This document shows positions 17,554-25,538 of a stretch of 64,000 bases of DNA, in pieces. The DNA is from Sphingomonas dokdonensis (lineage in GTDB: Bacteria; Pseudomonadota; Alphaproteobacteria; Sphingomonadales; Sphingomonadaceae): positions 496,001-560,000 of the forward strand of contig NZ_NBBI01000002.1 in the NCBI RefSeq assembly GCF_002197685.1, read 5' to 3'. The notes beneath the pieces were generated by a model that was not told where the DNA came from, ran no database searches, and worked only from the letters and a program-made list of their open reading frames with translations. Every line of letters starts with the position of its first letter. The stretch's first letter is position 1. The position numbers and the translations under genes were made by a program.

Positions 17554-17754
17554 ATGGGTGAGATGGTCGACAAGATCAAAGGCAACGTGAACGAGGCCGT
17601 CGGCAAGGCCAAGCAGGCGATGGCGGACAAGGATCCGGCGACGCGCACGGCGCAGGACGACCGGCTCGAAGCGGAAGGCGCCAGCCAGGAAGCCAAAGGC
17701 AAAGGCCAGGAGTTCATGGGCAAGGTAAAGGGTGCGCTCGGCGACGACATCTAG
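17554..17754 (+). CDS. CsbD-family stress protein
   Basis: Small hydrophilic protein of 66 residues. It has the CsbD pattern of charged, Gly/Lys/Ala-rich helices: KIKGNVNEAVGKAKQAMADK at the start and SQEAKGKGQEFMGKVKGALG at the end. Members are induced by general stress (sigma-B in Bacillus, sigma-EcfG in many alphaproteobacteria), but their biochemical role is not known. AGGAG lies just before the ATG. A hairpin at 17778 probably ends the transcript, so the gene is likely monocistronic. Confidence 0.88.
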   Translation: MGEMVDKIKGNVNEAVGKAKQAMADKDPATRTAQDDRLEAEGASQEAKGKGQEFMGKVKGALGDDI

Positions 17755-17777
17755 TCTTCGCCAGATCTTCTTACACT

Positions 17778-17827
17778 CGCCCTCGGCGGAGCGCGCGTCG
17801 CGCGGCTCGGCCGGGGGCGTTGTTGTT
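17778..17827 (+). terminator. Long hairpin after the CsbD gene
   Basis: Arms CGCCCTCGGC and GCCGGGGGCG enclose a further GC-rich stem (GAGCGCGCG with CGCGCGGCTC), followed by TTGTTGTTT. This fits an intrinsic terminator 23 bp after the CsbD-like gene and before ald. Confidence 0.65.
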
Positions 17828-17902
17828 TAAGGACTGTCTGTGTGCCCTAGCGCGACGGCGTTTGCCACCATAGATGGTCTCATCTGAAACCAGGAGACTC
17901 GC

Positions 17903-18982
17903 ATGCGCGTCGGTGTGCCCAAGGAAATCAAGAATCACGAATATCGCGTCGGTCTGACGCCGGGCGCGGTGCGTGAATATGTCGCGCATGGTCACGAAGT
18001 GCTTGTCGAAACCCAAGCTGGCGCCGGCATCACGGCCGATGATGCCGCCTATGAGGCCGCTGGTGCCAAGATCCTGCCCAGCGCCGAGGAGGTTTTTGCC
18101 GCCGCGCAGATGATCGTGAAGGTGAAGGAGCCACAGCCCAATGAATGGGTACAGCTTCGCGATGACCAGATTCTCTTCACCTATCTCCATCTCGCACCCG
18201 ATCCGGAGCAGGCCAAAGGTCTGATGGCCTCCGGCGTGAGCGCCGTTGCCTATGAGACGGTGACGGATCGCGCCGGCGGTCTGCCGCTGCTCGCGCCCAT
18301 GAGCGAGGTGGCTGGTCGTTTGTCGATCGAGGCCGCCGGCGCTGCGCTGATGGCCTATAACGGTGGTCGGGGCGTGCTGCTCGGCGGTGTGCCCGGCGTG
18401 GCGCCGGCGCGCGTGGTGGTGCTCGGCGGCGGCGTCGTTGGCACGCATGCCGCACGCATGGCGATCGGTCTTGGCGCGGAAGTGACGATCGTCGATCGGT
18501 CGCTGCCCCGGCTGCGCGAACTCGACGAGCTGTTTCAGGGGCGCGTGCGTACGCGCTACTCCACCATGGATGTGATCGAACAGGAGATCGGCGCCGCCGA
18601 TGCGGTGATCGGCGCCGTTCTGATCCCCGGCGCCTCGGCGCCCAAGCTCGTCACGCGCGCGATGCTCGGCGGGATGAAGCGGGCCTCGGTGCTGGTCGAT
18701 GTCGCCATCGATCAGGGTGGCTGTTTCGAAACCAGCCATGCGACCACCCATGCCGATCCCACCTATGAGGTCGATGGCGTCATTCATTATTGCGTTGCGA
18801 ACATGCCCGGCGCGGTGCCGCTCACGTCCAGTCACGCACTGAACAATGCCACGCTTCCTTATGGTCTCGCGCTTGCCGACAAGGGGATCGCCGCGTGCGA
18901 CGACAATCCGGGCCTGATGTCAGGGCTTAACGTGCGTGCCGGCAAGATCGTGAACGAGGCCGTGGCGCAAAGTCTCAGGTGA
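17903..18982 (+). CDS. ald: Alanine dehydrogenase
   Basis: NAD-dependent enzyme interconverting L-alanine with pyruvate and ammonium. The N-terminus [20 protein letters not shown] is diagnostic of the alanine dehydrogenase / transhydrogenase family. Substrate residues lie in MIVKVKEPQ and YLHLAPD, and the NAD Rossmann loop is [27 protein letters not shown]. Length of 359 residues is close to the usual 370. A good AGGAG precedes the ATG, and AGATG/CATCT forms a small inverted repeat at about 17872-17885 that could be an operator. A strong terminator follows at 19038. Confidence 0.96.
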   Translation: MRVGVPKEIKNHEYRVGLTPGAVREYVAHGHEVLVETQAGAGITADDAAYEAAGAKILPSAEEVFAAAQMIVKVKEPQPNEWVQLRDDQILFTYLHLAPDPEQAKGLMASGVSAVAYETVTDRAGGLPLLAPMSEVAGRLSIEAAGAALMAYNGGRGVLLGGVPGVAPARVVVLGGGVVGTHAARMAIGLGAEVTIVDRSLPRLRELDELFQGRVRTRYSTMDVIEQEIGAADAVIGAVLIPGASAPKLVTRAMLGGMKRASVLVDVAIDQGGCFETSHATTHADPTYEVDGVIHYCVANMPGAVPLTSSHALNNATLPYGLALADKGIAACDDNPGLMSGLNVRAGKIVNEAVAQSLR

Positions 18983-19037
18983 ACAGTGTCAGCCGAGAAC
19001 TAAATCGCCTGACTTAAAGTTCAGGATCTGAAATATT

Positions 19038-19074
19038 GAAAACCCCCGGCCAGAGACTGGCGCGGGGGTTTTCA
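19038..19074. terminator. Bidirectional intrinsic terminator
   Basis: GAAAACCCCC-GG-CCAG / AGA / CTGG-CGC-GGGGGTTTTC: a strong stem with an A-tract before and a T-tract after, so it can end transcripts from both sides. On the plus strand it ends ald. On the minus strand it would end the small unit that contains the 18-codon ORF at 19202-19258. Confidence 0.85.
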
Positions 19075-19201
19075 GTTCTCGATGGCTGCGTCTTCCACAG
19101 CCCGGAACTTGTAACTGATCACCGTAGCGAACCGACCAGCAGGTAACGAACCTTTTGCTACCTAGCCGTAGCTTGGCTCATCAGCCCGCCGGCAAACCCC
19201 T

Positions 19202-19258
19202 TTACCAGGGCTTAACGTCGCCGTTGCCGTAGATCAGCGCGAGAATGAAAGCGAGCAT
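19202..19258 (-). CDS. Possible 18-residue leader or microprotein
   Basis: An 18-codon frame from ATG 19258 to TAA 19202 encodes a peptide starting MLAFILALIYG and ending DVKPW: a short hydrophobic run followed by a small polar tail. It has an excellent Shine-Dalgarno, AGGGAG, six bases before the ATG. A promoter-like pair sits upstream (TTGAAC, 17 nt, TAACTA on the minus strand) and a strong terminator lies about 130 bp downstream. Every element of a tiny gene is therefore present. It could be a regulatory leader peptide, a membrane microprotein, or an incidental ORF on a small RNA. I do not recognise it. Confidence 0.45.
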   Translation of the reverse strand: MLAFILALIYGNGDVKPW

Positions 19259-19290
19259 CTTGAACTCCCTAGTGTTCACGTCCGTAAGAC

Positions 19291-19327
19291 GTAAACTATA
19301 GTTAACAATCTGTTTACCAATGTTCAA
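19291..19327 (-). promoter_or_regulatory. Promoter and palindromic operator-like region
   Basis: On the minus strand TTGAAC (19327-19322) and TAACTA (19304-19299) are spaced by 17 nt. The -10 region lies inside the near-perfect palindrome GTAAACTATAGTTAAC (19291-19306), and GTAAAC recurs inverted as GTTTAC at 19312-19317. A TTAA-N7-TTTA arrangement (19302-19316) also resembles a CtrA box, only loosely. This AT-rich patch contrasts with its surroundings and lies between divergent units, the micro-ORF and the EAL gene. Confidence 0.45.
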
Positions 19328-19358
19328 GAGAGTTTATTAACGGCAGTGTCGCTGCCGC

Positions 19359-20735
19359 GTGCCACTTTGGATCATTAAGGGTATCTTCAGCCCTGCCGGA
19401 TATCCGGGCCTTATGGTCGGTCTCGGCAATCCCGCTCCCCATGTGCCCGTCGCGTCTGGCGGTGCGTCCGAGCTTTTGCCTGCGGTGCTCGCCCCGCGTT
19501 TGACGTGGCGCTTTCTGGTGCTCGCGGAGATCGCGAACTTCGCGGCTGTGCGTCGCCATGTCGGCTGCGCTCGCAGCGATCTGCTGGTCACGGACGTCTC
19601 GGCTCGGTTGGCTACGGCCATGCCGCATCTCCGGCTCACCGTTGTCGGCCGCACCACGATCGAAATCGCGACCGAGGGGGTGGAGCCGACCCAGCTCGAT
19701 GATATGCTGGATCGTCTGCGGGAGGAATGCGACGCGCCGTTCCTGCTCGATGGCGAGCCCCACCGGCTGGAAATCTATTTCGGTGCGGCGGCTGTCCGAT
19801 CCGTGAATTCCGATGACGTGCGTTTGGCAGAGGAGGCCGAAGCCGCCCTGGCGGAGGCGCGTGCGGCGCATGTGCCGATCCGCCACGACGTCAGTGCGCC
19901 CGGCGCACACGAGGCTCGCCGGATCGCCGCCGAACTGCGCACGGCGATCGCCGAGGACCAGCTGTTCCTGGCCTATCAGCCCAAGGTTCACGTTCGCCGG
20001 CAGGAGATCGGCAGCGCGGAAGCGTTGGTGCGGTGGCAACATCCCACGCGCGGCTTGGTACCGCCAGGCGACTTCATTGGTGCCGCGGAAGATGGCGGGC
20101 TGATCGACGCACTGACCGTCTGGACGATCGAACGTGCGATCGCCGATCAGGGCCGGTTGCAGGCCGCGGGACACGATCTGCGCATCTTCATCAACATTTC
20201 GGGTCAGTTGCTCGGCGACCAGGCGTTCGTCGAAACGGCGTGCCGCCTGATTACCGGATCAGGCGCGAAGCTGGGCTTTGAAGTTACCGAAACCTCGGTC
20301 ATTCGCGACCCGTCGTCGGCAATCGCGAATCTTCAGCGCTTTGCCGACATCGGCATCGTCATCGCGATCGACGATTACGGTGCGGGTCTGTCCAGTCTCG
20401 CGTACCTCAAGCAATTGCCGGCACGCGAGCTGAAGATCGACAAATTGTTCGTGACTCAGCTGACCAGCTCCAATCGCGACCCGCTGATCGTCCGATCCAC
20501 CATCGATCTCGCGCATGCGCTTGAGATGGAAGTGGTGGCCGAGGGAGTCGAAACACAGGCCGCGCTGGCGCTGCTCACCGTCATGGGGTGCGACATGGTG
20601 CAGGGCTTCCTGATCAGCCGCCCCATCTCGCTCGATGCGTTGCTGCTTTTCATGGAAGAAGACGGGCACCAGCTCGTGTCGCAGGACACGCGCGCCACGT
20701 TCAACGCATTGGCGACCGCCTGGAAGCGCGCGTGA
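19359..20735 (+). CDS. EAL-domain c-di-GMP phosphodiesterase with degenerate GGDEF-like N-terminus
   Basis: Cytoplasmic enzyme of about 458 residues predicted to cleave cyclic di-GMP to pGpG. The C-terminal EAL domain keeps the catalytic set: Glu in SAEALVRW (about residue 222), Asn in INISGQ, Glu in FEVTETS, the paired aspartates in DDYGAGLSSL (about 337), Lys in LKIDKLF, Glu in AEGVET and Gln in MVQGF. The N-terminal 140 residues have a GGDEF-like layout, but VVGRTTIEIA replaces the active loop, so no cyclase activity is expected. It starts GTG 19359 or ATG 19413. Its stop overlaps the kinase start (GTGA), implying one operon. Confidence 0.88.
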   Translation: MPLWIIKGIFSPAGYPGLMVGLGNPAPHVPVASGGASELLPAVLAPRLTWRFLVLAEIANFAAVRRHVGCARSDLLVTDVSARLATAMPHLRLTVVGRTTIEIATEGVEPTQLDDMLDRLREECDAPFLLDGEPHRLEIYFGAAAVRSVNSDDVRLAEEAEAALAEARAAHVPIRHDVSAPGAHEARRIAAELRTAIAEDQLFLAYQPKVHVRRQEIGSAEALVRWQHPTRGLVPPGDFIGAAEDGGLIDALTVWTIERAIADQGRLQAAGHDLRIFINISGQLLGDQAFVETACRLITGSGAKLGFEVTETSVIRDPSSAIANLQRFADIGIVIAIDDYGAGLSSLAYLKQLPARELKIDKLFVTQLTSSNRDPLIVRSTIDLAHALEMEVVAEGVETQAALALLTVMGCDMVQGFLISRPISLDALLLFMEEDGHQLVSQDTRATFNALATAWKRA

Positions 20736-23119
20736 TCGGTTCGCGGATCGGCCGTGCGGCAATGACGCTAGCCATGCCGCTGGTCCTTGCCGCGGCCGCG
20801 CCGTCGCCCACCGGCCGCGACCCGCAGTTCGATGCACTGACCGCCTCCGTGAAAGCGGAGATGCAGAGCGATCCGGAGGATGCGGTTTCGAGATCGCGCT
20901 CCGCGCTTGCCTATGCACGCCGAGCCAAATCACCGCAGATGGAGGTGACGGCGCTCTGGCTCATGGGCGAGGCGTATAGCCGCGTCGTGCAGCATCAGCG
21001 CGCGGTCGAAATCCTAGGGCAGGCAAGCCGACTAGCAAAAAGGACCGTGCCTGGCACGCAATTGCATGCCGATGTCCTCCTGTCGGAAGGCGGGGCATTG
21101 TACACGGTCGGTCAGATCGGCCGCGCCTTGTCCGATCTGCGCCGGGCGCACGACATGTTCCGCGATCTCGGCGATACCCGCAGTCGCGCCAAGTCGCTGA
21201 TTATGATCGCGCTGGTCTATGCCACGGCAAACGATCACGAATCGGCGCTCAAATATTTCGGGCAGGCGATCGACGTCTACCGTGCCGATCCCGGGCTGTC
21301 CGTTGCCATCTACAACGGGCGCGGCATCGCACTGCGCGAGCTGAAGCGCTACGCCGCCGCCGAAGCCGAACTCGTCAAGGGGCTTGCCCTCGCGCGCGAG
21401 ATGAAGAGCCCGTTCATCTACGCGCAGATCCTCACCAATGTCGCCGATGTTCGGCTTGCCCGAAACAATCTGGCCGGCGCGCAACGCGCGATCAACGAAG
21501 GCCTGGCGCTGTCCGCCAAGCCGGAGGCGGCGGCGCATCGCAGCGGCTTTGTCTCGCTCGCCGCGCAGGCCGCGTTCCAGCGGGGCGACATGGTTGCCGC
21601 AGAACGGCTGATCGACCAGCGGTTCGCTGGTGAGGATCTGACCAAGACCTTGCCGCCCGATCGCTCCGCGCATGACATCGCCTACAAGATCTATTCGAAG
21701 CTGGGTCGCACCGATCTGGCGATCAAGCATCTCGCCGCGCTGAAGCGGCTGGACGATCAGGCGACCGACATTGCCCGGTCGAACAGTGCGGCGATCGCCA
21801 GCGCGCAGTTCGACTTCGCCAATCAGGAGCTTCGCATCGCGCAGCTCAAGGCGGCGGATCTGCAGAAGACGATTGCCTTCGAACGCGCGCGCGCGCGCAC
21901 GCAGCAATGGCTGTTCCTCGGCACGCTGCTGATCATCGCCATACTCGTCATCGGCATTGTCATGATCCGCCGCAGTCGCAACGCGCTGGCGCGGAGCAAC
22001 ACGGCCCTGGCCAAGGCACTGGCGGCAAAGACCGAATTCCTCGCCACCACCAGTCACGAGATCCGCACGCCGCTGAACGGCATTCTCGGCATGACGCAGG
22101 TGATGCTTGCCGACGCTAAGGTCGATCCGCCCATGCGCGAGCGGCTGTCTGTGGTTCATGGTGCGGGGATGACGATGCGTGCGTTGGTCGACGACATCCT
22201 GGATGTCGCCAAGATCGAAACGGGTCGCATGACGATCGAGCAGGCGCCGACCGATATCCGACGCACGATCACGGACGCGTCGCGAATCTGGGAGGAGCAG
22301 GCGCGGCACAAGCAGCTTGGCTTTACGCTTGCTCTGGACAACGCGCCGGGCTGGGCCATCGCCGACGCCACGCGCTTGCGCCAGATCATCTTCAACCTGT
22401 TGTCCAATGCGGTGAAATTCACCGCCACCGGTCACGTCAGCGTCGTCGCTGAGGCGCAGGGCGATCGGTGGCGGCTGGTGGTTGCGGATACCGGCATCGG
22501 TATCGCACCGGACAAGCACGACGTGATCTTCGAGGCATTTCGTCAGGCGGATACCGGCACGACGCGCCAGTTCGGCGGCACGGGCCTTGGCCTGTCGATC
22601 TGCCGCAATCTATCACGAGCCATGGGGGGTGAGGTGACCGTCGAAAGCAACGAAGGCGAGGGAGCCACCTTTGTGCTCGACCTCCCGTATGAGCCGGCCG
22701 AGTCGGGTGAGGCTGTCGCCGTGCCGGGATCGGGCGTGCTGGTCGTCGATCGCAACCCGATCACCCGCGCCATGTTCAAGGCGCTGCTCGCGCCTGTCGG
22801 CGGCACCGTAGCCTTCGCCGCCACGGGTGAGGAGGCTGCCGAATCTGCCGAGAACCAGCCGCCGGCGACGATCCTCATCGACGACGCGACCTTGCGTACC
22901 AGCGACGATCCGATCGCTGCCGTGAGTGCACTGGCGGGCCACGCGCCGGCCGCGCGGATCGCCCTGCTGGGTCCGGCATTAGATCCTGCCGAACAGGCAA
23001 TGCTTTGTGATGCTGGCGTTTCGCGCTTCATCACCAAGCCGATTGGAAAGGAAGCGCTGGTGCAGGCGCTGTTTAGCGACGAACCGGTCGCCTGCACTCT
23101 TGTTTCGCAAGCGGCTTGA
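20732..23119 (+). CDS. TPR-type sensor hybrid histidine kinase
   Basis: Membrane histidine kinase of 795 residues. A hydrophobic N-terminal segment (AAMTLAMPLVLAAAA) probably exports the following region of tetratricopeptide-like helical repeats (residues about 40-370). One transmembrane helix (WLFLGTLLIIAILVIGIVMI, about 391-411) leads to HisKA, with the phospho-accepting His in TSHEIRTPLNG, and to HATPase_c, with N box IIFNLLSNAVKF and G boxes DTGIGIAPD and GGTGLGLSICRN. The last 125 residues form a receiver-like domain: VLVVDRNP, LIDD and FITKPIG are present but the acidic pocket is reduced. Translationally coupled to the EAL gene and followed by a response regulator. Confidence 0.9.
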   Translation: MIGSRIGRAAMTLAMPLVLAAAAPSPTGRDPQFDALTASVKAEMQSDPEDAVSRSRSALAYARRAKSPQMEVTALWLMGEAYSRVVQHQRAVEILGQASRLAKRTVPGTQLHADVLLSEGGALYTVGQIGRALSDLRRAHDMFRDLGDTRSRAKSLIMIALVYATANDHESALKYFGQAIDVYRADPGLSVAIYNGRGIALRELKRYAAAEAELVKGLALAREMKSPFIYAQILTNVADVRLARNNLAGAQRAINEGLALSAKPEAAAHRSGFVSLAAQAAFQRGDMVAAERLIDQRFAGEDLTKTLPPDRSAHDIAYKIYSKLGRTDLAIKHLAALKRLDDQATDIARSNSAAIASAQFDFANQELRIAQLKAADLQKTIAFERARARTQQWLFLGTLLIIAILVIGIVMIRRSRNALARSNTALAKALAAKTEFLATTSHEIRTPLNGILGMTQVMLADAKVDPPMRERLSVVHGAGMTMRALVDDILDVAKIETGRMTIEQAPTDIRRTITDASRIWEEQARHKQLGFTLALDNAPGWAIADATRLRQIIFNLLSNAVKFTATGHVSVVAEAQGDRWRLVVADTGIGIAPDKHDVIFEAFRQADTGTTRQFGGTGLGLSICRNLSRAMGGEVTVESNEGEGATFVLDLPYEPAESGEAVAVPGSGVLVVDRNPITRAMFKALLAPVGGTVAFAATGEEAAESAENQPPATILIDDATLRTSDDPIAAVSALAGHAPAARIALLGPALDPAEQAMLCDAGVSRFITKPIGKEALVQALFSDEPVACTLVSQAA

Positions 23120-23173
23120 GCCGATAACAGCGCCGGCGATGGAACATCTATTCTGCCTGTTCGGCGCACGGCC

Positions 23174-23560
23174 ATGAACGTCCTGTTCATCGAGGACGAC
23201 CGCATGAACCGCAGGGTCGTCCGAGATATGCTTAACGTGGCCGGTGCGGACATGATCGAGGCAGAAAGCGCAGAAGAAGGGCTGCGCATTCTCGACGGTC
23301 AGGAATTCGACATGCTGCTGGTCGATCTGCGCATGCCCGGCATGGACGGAATTACCGCCATTCGGCACATCCGCGCCCGTCCTGATCAGAAGGGGCGCGT
23401 GCCGATCATCGTCGTTACGGCCGACACAGCCATTGATCTGCGCGAACGCTGCCTTGCCGCCGGCGCGGACGAAGTGATCTTCAAACCCGTGGCGATGGAC
23501 AATCTGTTCGACGCCATGGGCCGCGTGCTCGCGGCCGATGACGGCGGAATGATCGGCTGA
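23174..23560 (+). CDS. Single-domain response regulator (CheY-like)
   Basis: 128-residue receiver domain without output domain. The acidic pair is in LFIEDDRMN, the phosphorylated Asp in LLVDLRMPGMDG, the Thr in IIVVTADTA and the Lys in VIFKPVAMD, so it should be phosphorylatable. It lies 54 bp after the hybrid kinase gene and probably receives phosphate from it or from its receiver through a phosphotransfer protein not encoded here. Its stop codon is immediately adjacent to that of the convergent dehydrogenase gene. Confidence 0.93.
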   Translation: MNVLFIEDDRMNRRVVRDMLNVAGADMIEAESAEEGLRILDGQEFDMLLVDLRMPGMDGITAIRHIRARPDQKGRVPIIVVTADTAIDLRERCLAAGADEVIFKPVAMDNLFDAMGRVLAADDGGMIG

Positions 23561-24499
23561 TCAATAGCCGCGGTCGAGATCCGCGACATTCTCCATCGCC
23601 CGCCCGGCGCGGAACGCCTCCAGATTGCGCAGGAACATCGCCGCCGCGCGCTGAAACATCTTGGTCTGGCTGCGGCCCGACAGATGCATGGTGATCATGC
23701 AATTGGGCGCTTTCCATAGCGGGTGATCGGCCGGCAGCGGCTCCGGATTGGTCGGGTCGAGAAACGCGCCGCCGATCGTGCCGGCGTTCAGCGTCGCGAG
23801 CAGCGCGTCGTCGTCGATCATGTCGCCGCGCGCGATGTTGATCAGCCACGCGCCCGGCTTCATCGCCGCCAGTTCCGCTGCGCCGATCATCGCCTTTGTC
23901 TCGCTGGTGGAGGGCGCCGCCAGCACCACCCAGTCGTAATCGCCCAGACACACGCGCCATGCGTCGGGCGTCAGCGTGCCGTTGCTGCCCGAGCGGGTCA
24001 CGCCCGTCACCTCGACGCCGAACGCCGCCAGCCGGTCGCCGATCAGCTTGCCGATCGCGCCATAGCCGATCACGATCGCCTTGGTATCCGCCAGCTCGAT
24101 CTTGCCCGGTGCATCGCGCAGCCACTCGGCCCGGTCGTGCGCGCGAATCACCTCGTCCAGCCGCTTGGCGCCGGCCAGCACGCCCAGCACGGCATACTCC
24201 GCCACCGCGATCGCGTTGATGCCGACGCCGTTGGTCAGCGTCGCCCCGCGCGCGCGCAGCACGTCGAGCGGAAAGGCATCCAGCCCGGCGTAGATGGTGG
24301 ATACCCATTTCAGCCCGTCGCCGGCCGCGCGTAGCGTGTCCTCGGTCAGCTTCGTCGGCTGCATGTCCACCCAGGCGATGTCCGCGTCACCGATCATCGC
24401 CTTTGCTTCGGCTGGGCTCGACCACCACGCTACGTCCAGATCCGAGGGGAGCTTCGCTTCGAGCAGCGGACGGGCGAGCGCGGGGAGAACAGCCTTCAT
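23561..24499 (-). CDS. D-2-hydroxyacid dehydrogenase family protein
   Basis: NAD(P)-dependent reductase/dehydrogenase of the D-isomer 2-hydroxyacid family (312 residues), acting on a glyoxylate-, hydroxypyruvate- or phenylpyruvate-type substrate. The Rossmann loop is VIGYGAIGKLIGDRLAAFG. The catalytic Arg lies in INIARGDMID, the acidic residue in NPEPLPADHPLW and the His in MHLSGRSQ. The substrate-binding loop ISTIYAGLDAF-type region is near residue 80. It is divergent from the PDZ-M48 peptidase gene, with 8 bp between the start codons. The specific substrate cannot be decided. Confidence 0.85.
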   Translation of the reverse strand: MKAVLPALARPLLEAKLPSDLDVAWWSSPAEAKAMIGDADIAWVDMQPTKLTEDTLRAAGDGLKWVSTIYAGLDAFPLDVLRARGATLTNGVGINAIAVAEYAVLGVLAGAKRLDEVIRAHDRAEWLRDAPGKIELADTKAIVIGYGAIGKLIGDRLAAFGVEVTGVTRSGSNGTLTPDAWRVCLGDYDWVVLAAPSTSETKAMIGAAELAAMKPGAWLINIARGDMIDDDALLATLNAGTIGGAFLDPTNPEPLPADHPLWKAPNCMITMHLSGRSQTKMFQRAAAMFLRNLEAFRAGRAMENVADLDRGY

Positions 24500-24507
24500 G
24501 ATCGAGG

Positions 24508-25527
24508 GTGATAGCGCGACGCGATCGGCTCGCCTATCGGGTAGATGTGTTTGCTTTCCTGCCCCTCGTCGCTGCGTCCGTTGCCACCGCCCCGCCGCTT
24601 GCCCCGCCCGCGGCCACGGAGGATCAGGCTGCCAGCTTCGAGGCGCTTCGCGCGATCGACCTGAGGCTCGCCACGATCGCGCATCGCCTGGTCACCGCGA
24701 ACGCGGCCCTGTGCCGCGACACGGCGCCCGCAACGGGCCTCGTCCTTCAGGCCGAGACGCAATATGATGCAGGTTCATTGGCATCGGCCCGCACGGTGTT
24801 TGGCTTTGCCACGCCGGTTGCTGTCGAGGCCGTGGTTGCCGGCTCACCTGCTGCCAGGGTGGGCGTGCAGGCCAATGACGGCGTCGCGGCCATCGGGTCG
24901 CAGCCGCTGACGGCGACCGCAACGCCGCCTTCCAGCGCGGATCGCGATGCGGCGCTCGGTGTGCTGGAGCGGCAGGGCATGCCCGTTCGCCTGACGATCG
25001 TTCGCAATGGCAAGCGCCAGGACGTGCAACTCGCAGCCGAGCCCGGCTGCCGCAGCCGCTTCGAGGTGGTGCTCGGGACCAAGATGACTGCACTGTCGGA
25101 CGGCAAGGTCGTCCAGATCGGCGTGCGTTTTTTCGAGCGTTACCGCGACGATGAGACGGCCGTCATCGTGGCGCATGAGCTGGCGCATACCATTCTCAGG
25201 CACCGCGTTCGCCTGGAAGCGGCGGGGGTGAAGGGCGGGCTGTTGCGCGAGCTCGGCCGCAACGCCGCGCTAAGCCAGAAGGTGGAGCTGGAGGCCGACG
25301 TGCTCGGAGTCGCGCTGCTCTACAACGCCGGATACGATCCAGCGTCGGCCGCGCGCTTCTGGCGTGACAATGGCGACGATATCGACGGGGGCATCTTCCG
25401 CAGCCGCACGCATCCCGCCACCCAGCGCCGAATCGCGGCGATCGAGGCGGCCGCCGCCGCCATTCCCCCCGGCACGCGGCCTTACACGCCGCCGATCCTC
25501 GCGCAGCGCGACGTCCCGCTCAGGTAA
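24508..25527 (+). CDS. Exported M48 metallopeptidase with PDZ-like domain
   Basis: Zinc peptidase of 339 residues, probably periplasmic and perhaps involved in quality control of envelope proteins. Starting at GTG 24508 the first 35 residues have an arginine-bearing n-region, a hydrophobic stretch (VFAFLPLVAASVATA) and a Pro/Ala-rich end, as in a signal peptide or anchor; GTG 24547 is an alternative. Residues about 90-170 form a PDZ-like module (VVAGSPAARVGVQANDGVAAI). The catalytic motif AHELAHTILRHR and the third zinc ligand in ELEADVLGVALL follow. Fusion of PDZ and M48 in this order occurs in sphingomonads; the substrate is unknown. Confidence 0.86.
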   Translation: MIARRDRLAYRVDVFAFLPLVAASVATAPPLAPPAATEDQAASFEALRAIDLRLATIAHRLVTANAALCRDTAPATGLVLQAETQYDAGSLASARTVFGFATPVAVEAVVAGSPAARVGVQANDGVAAIGSQPLTATATPPSSADRDAALGVLERQGMPVRLTIVRNGKRQDVQLAAEPGCRSRFEVVLGTKMTALSDGKVVQIGVRFFERYRDDETAVIVAHELAHTILRHRVRLEAAGVKGGLLRELGRNAALSQKVELEADVLGVALLYNAGYDPASAARFWRDNGDDIDGGIFRSRTHPATQRRIAAIEAAAAAIPPGTRPYTPPILAQRDVPLR

Positions 25528-25538
25528 GGCGCCGCAGC

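Noticed and set aside
19314..20174. 286-codon minus-strand frame opposite the EAL gene
   Set aside because: The plus strand encodes a complete EAL domain with all catalytic residues; the antisense translation has no domain.
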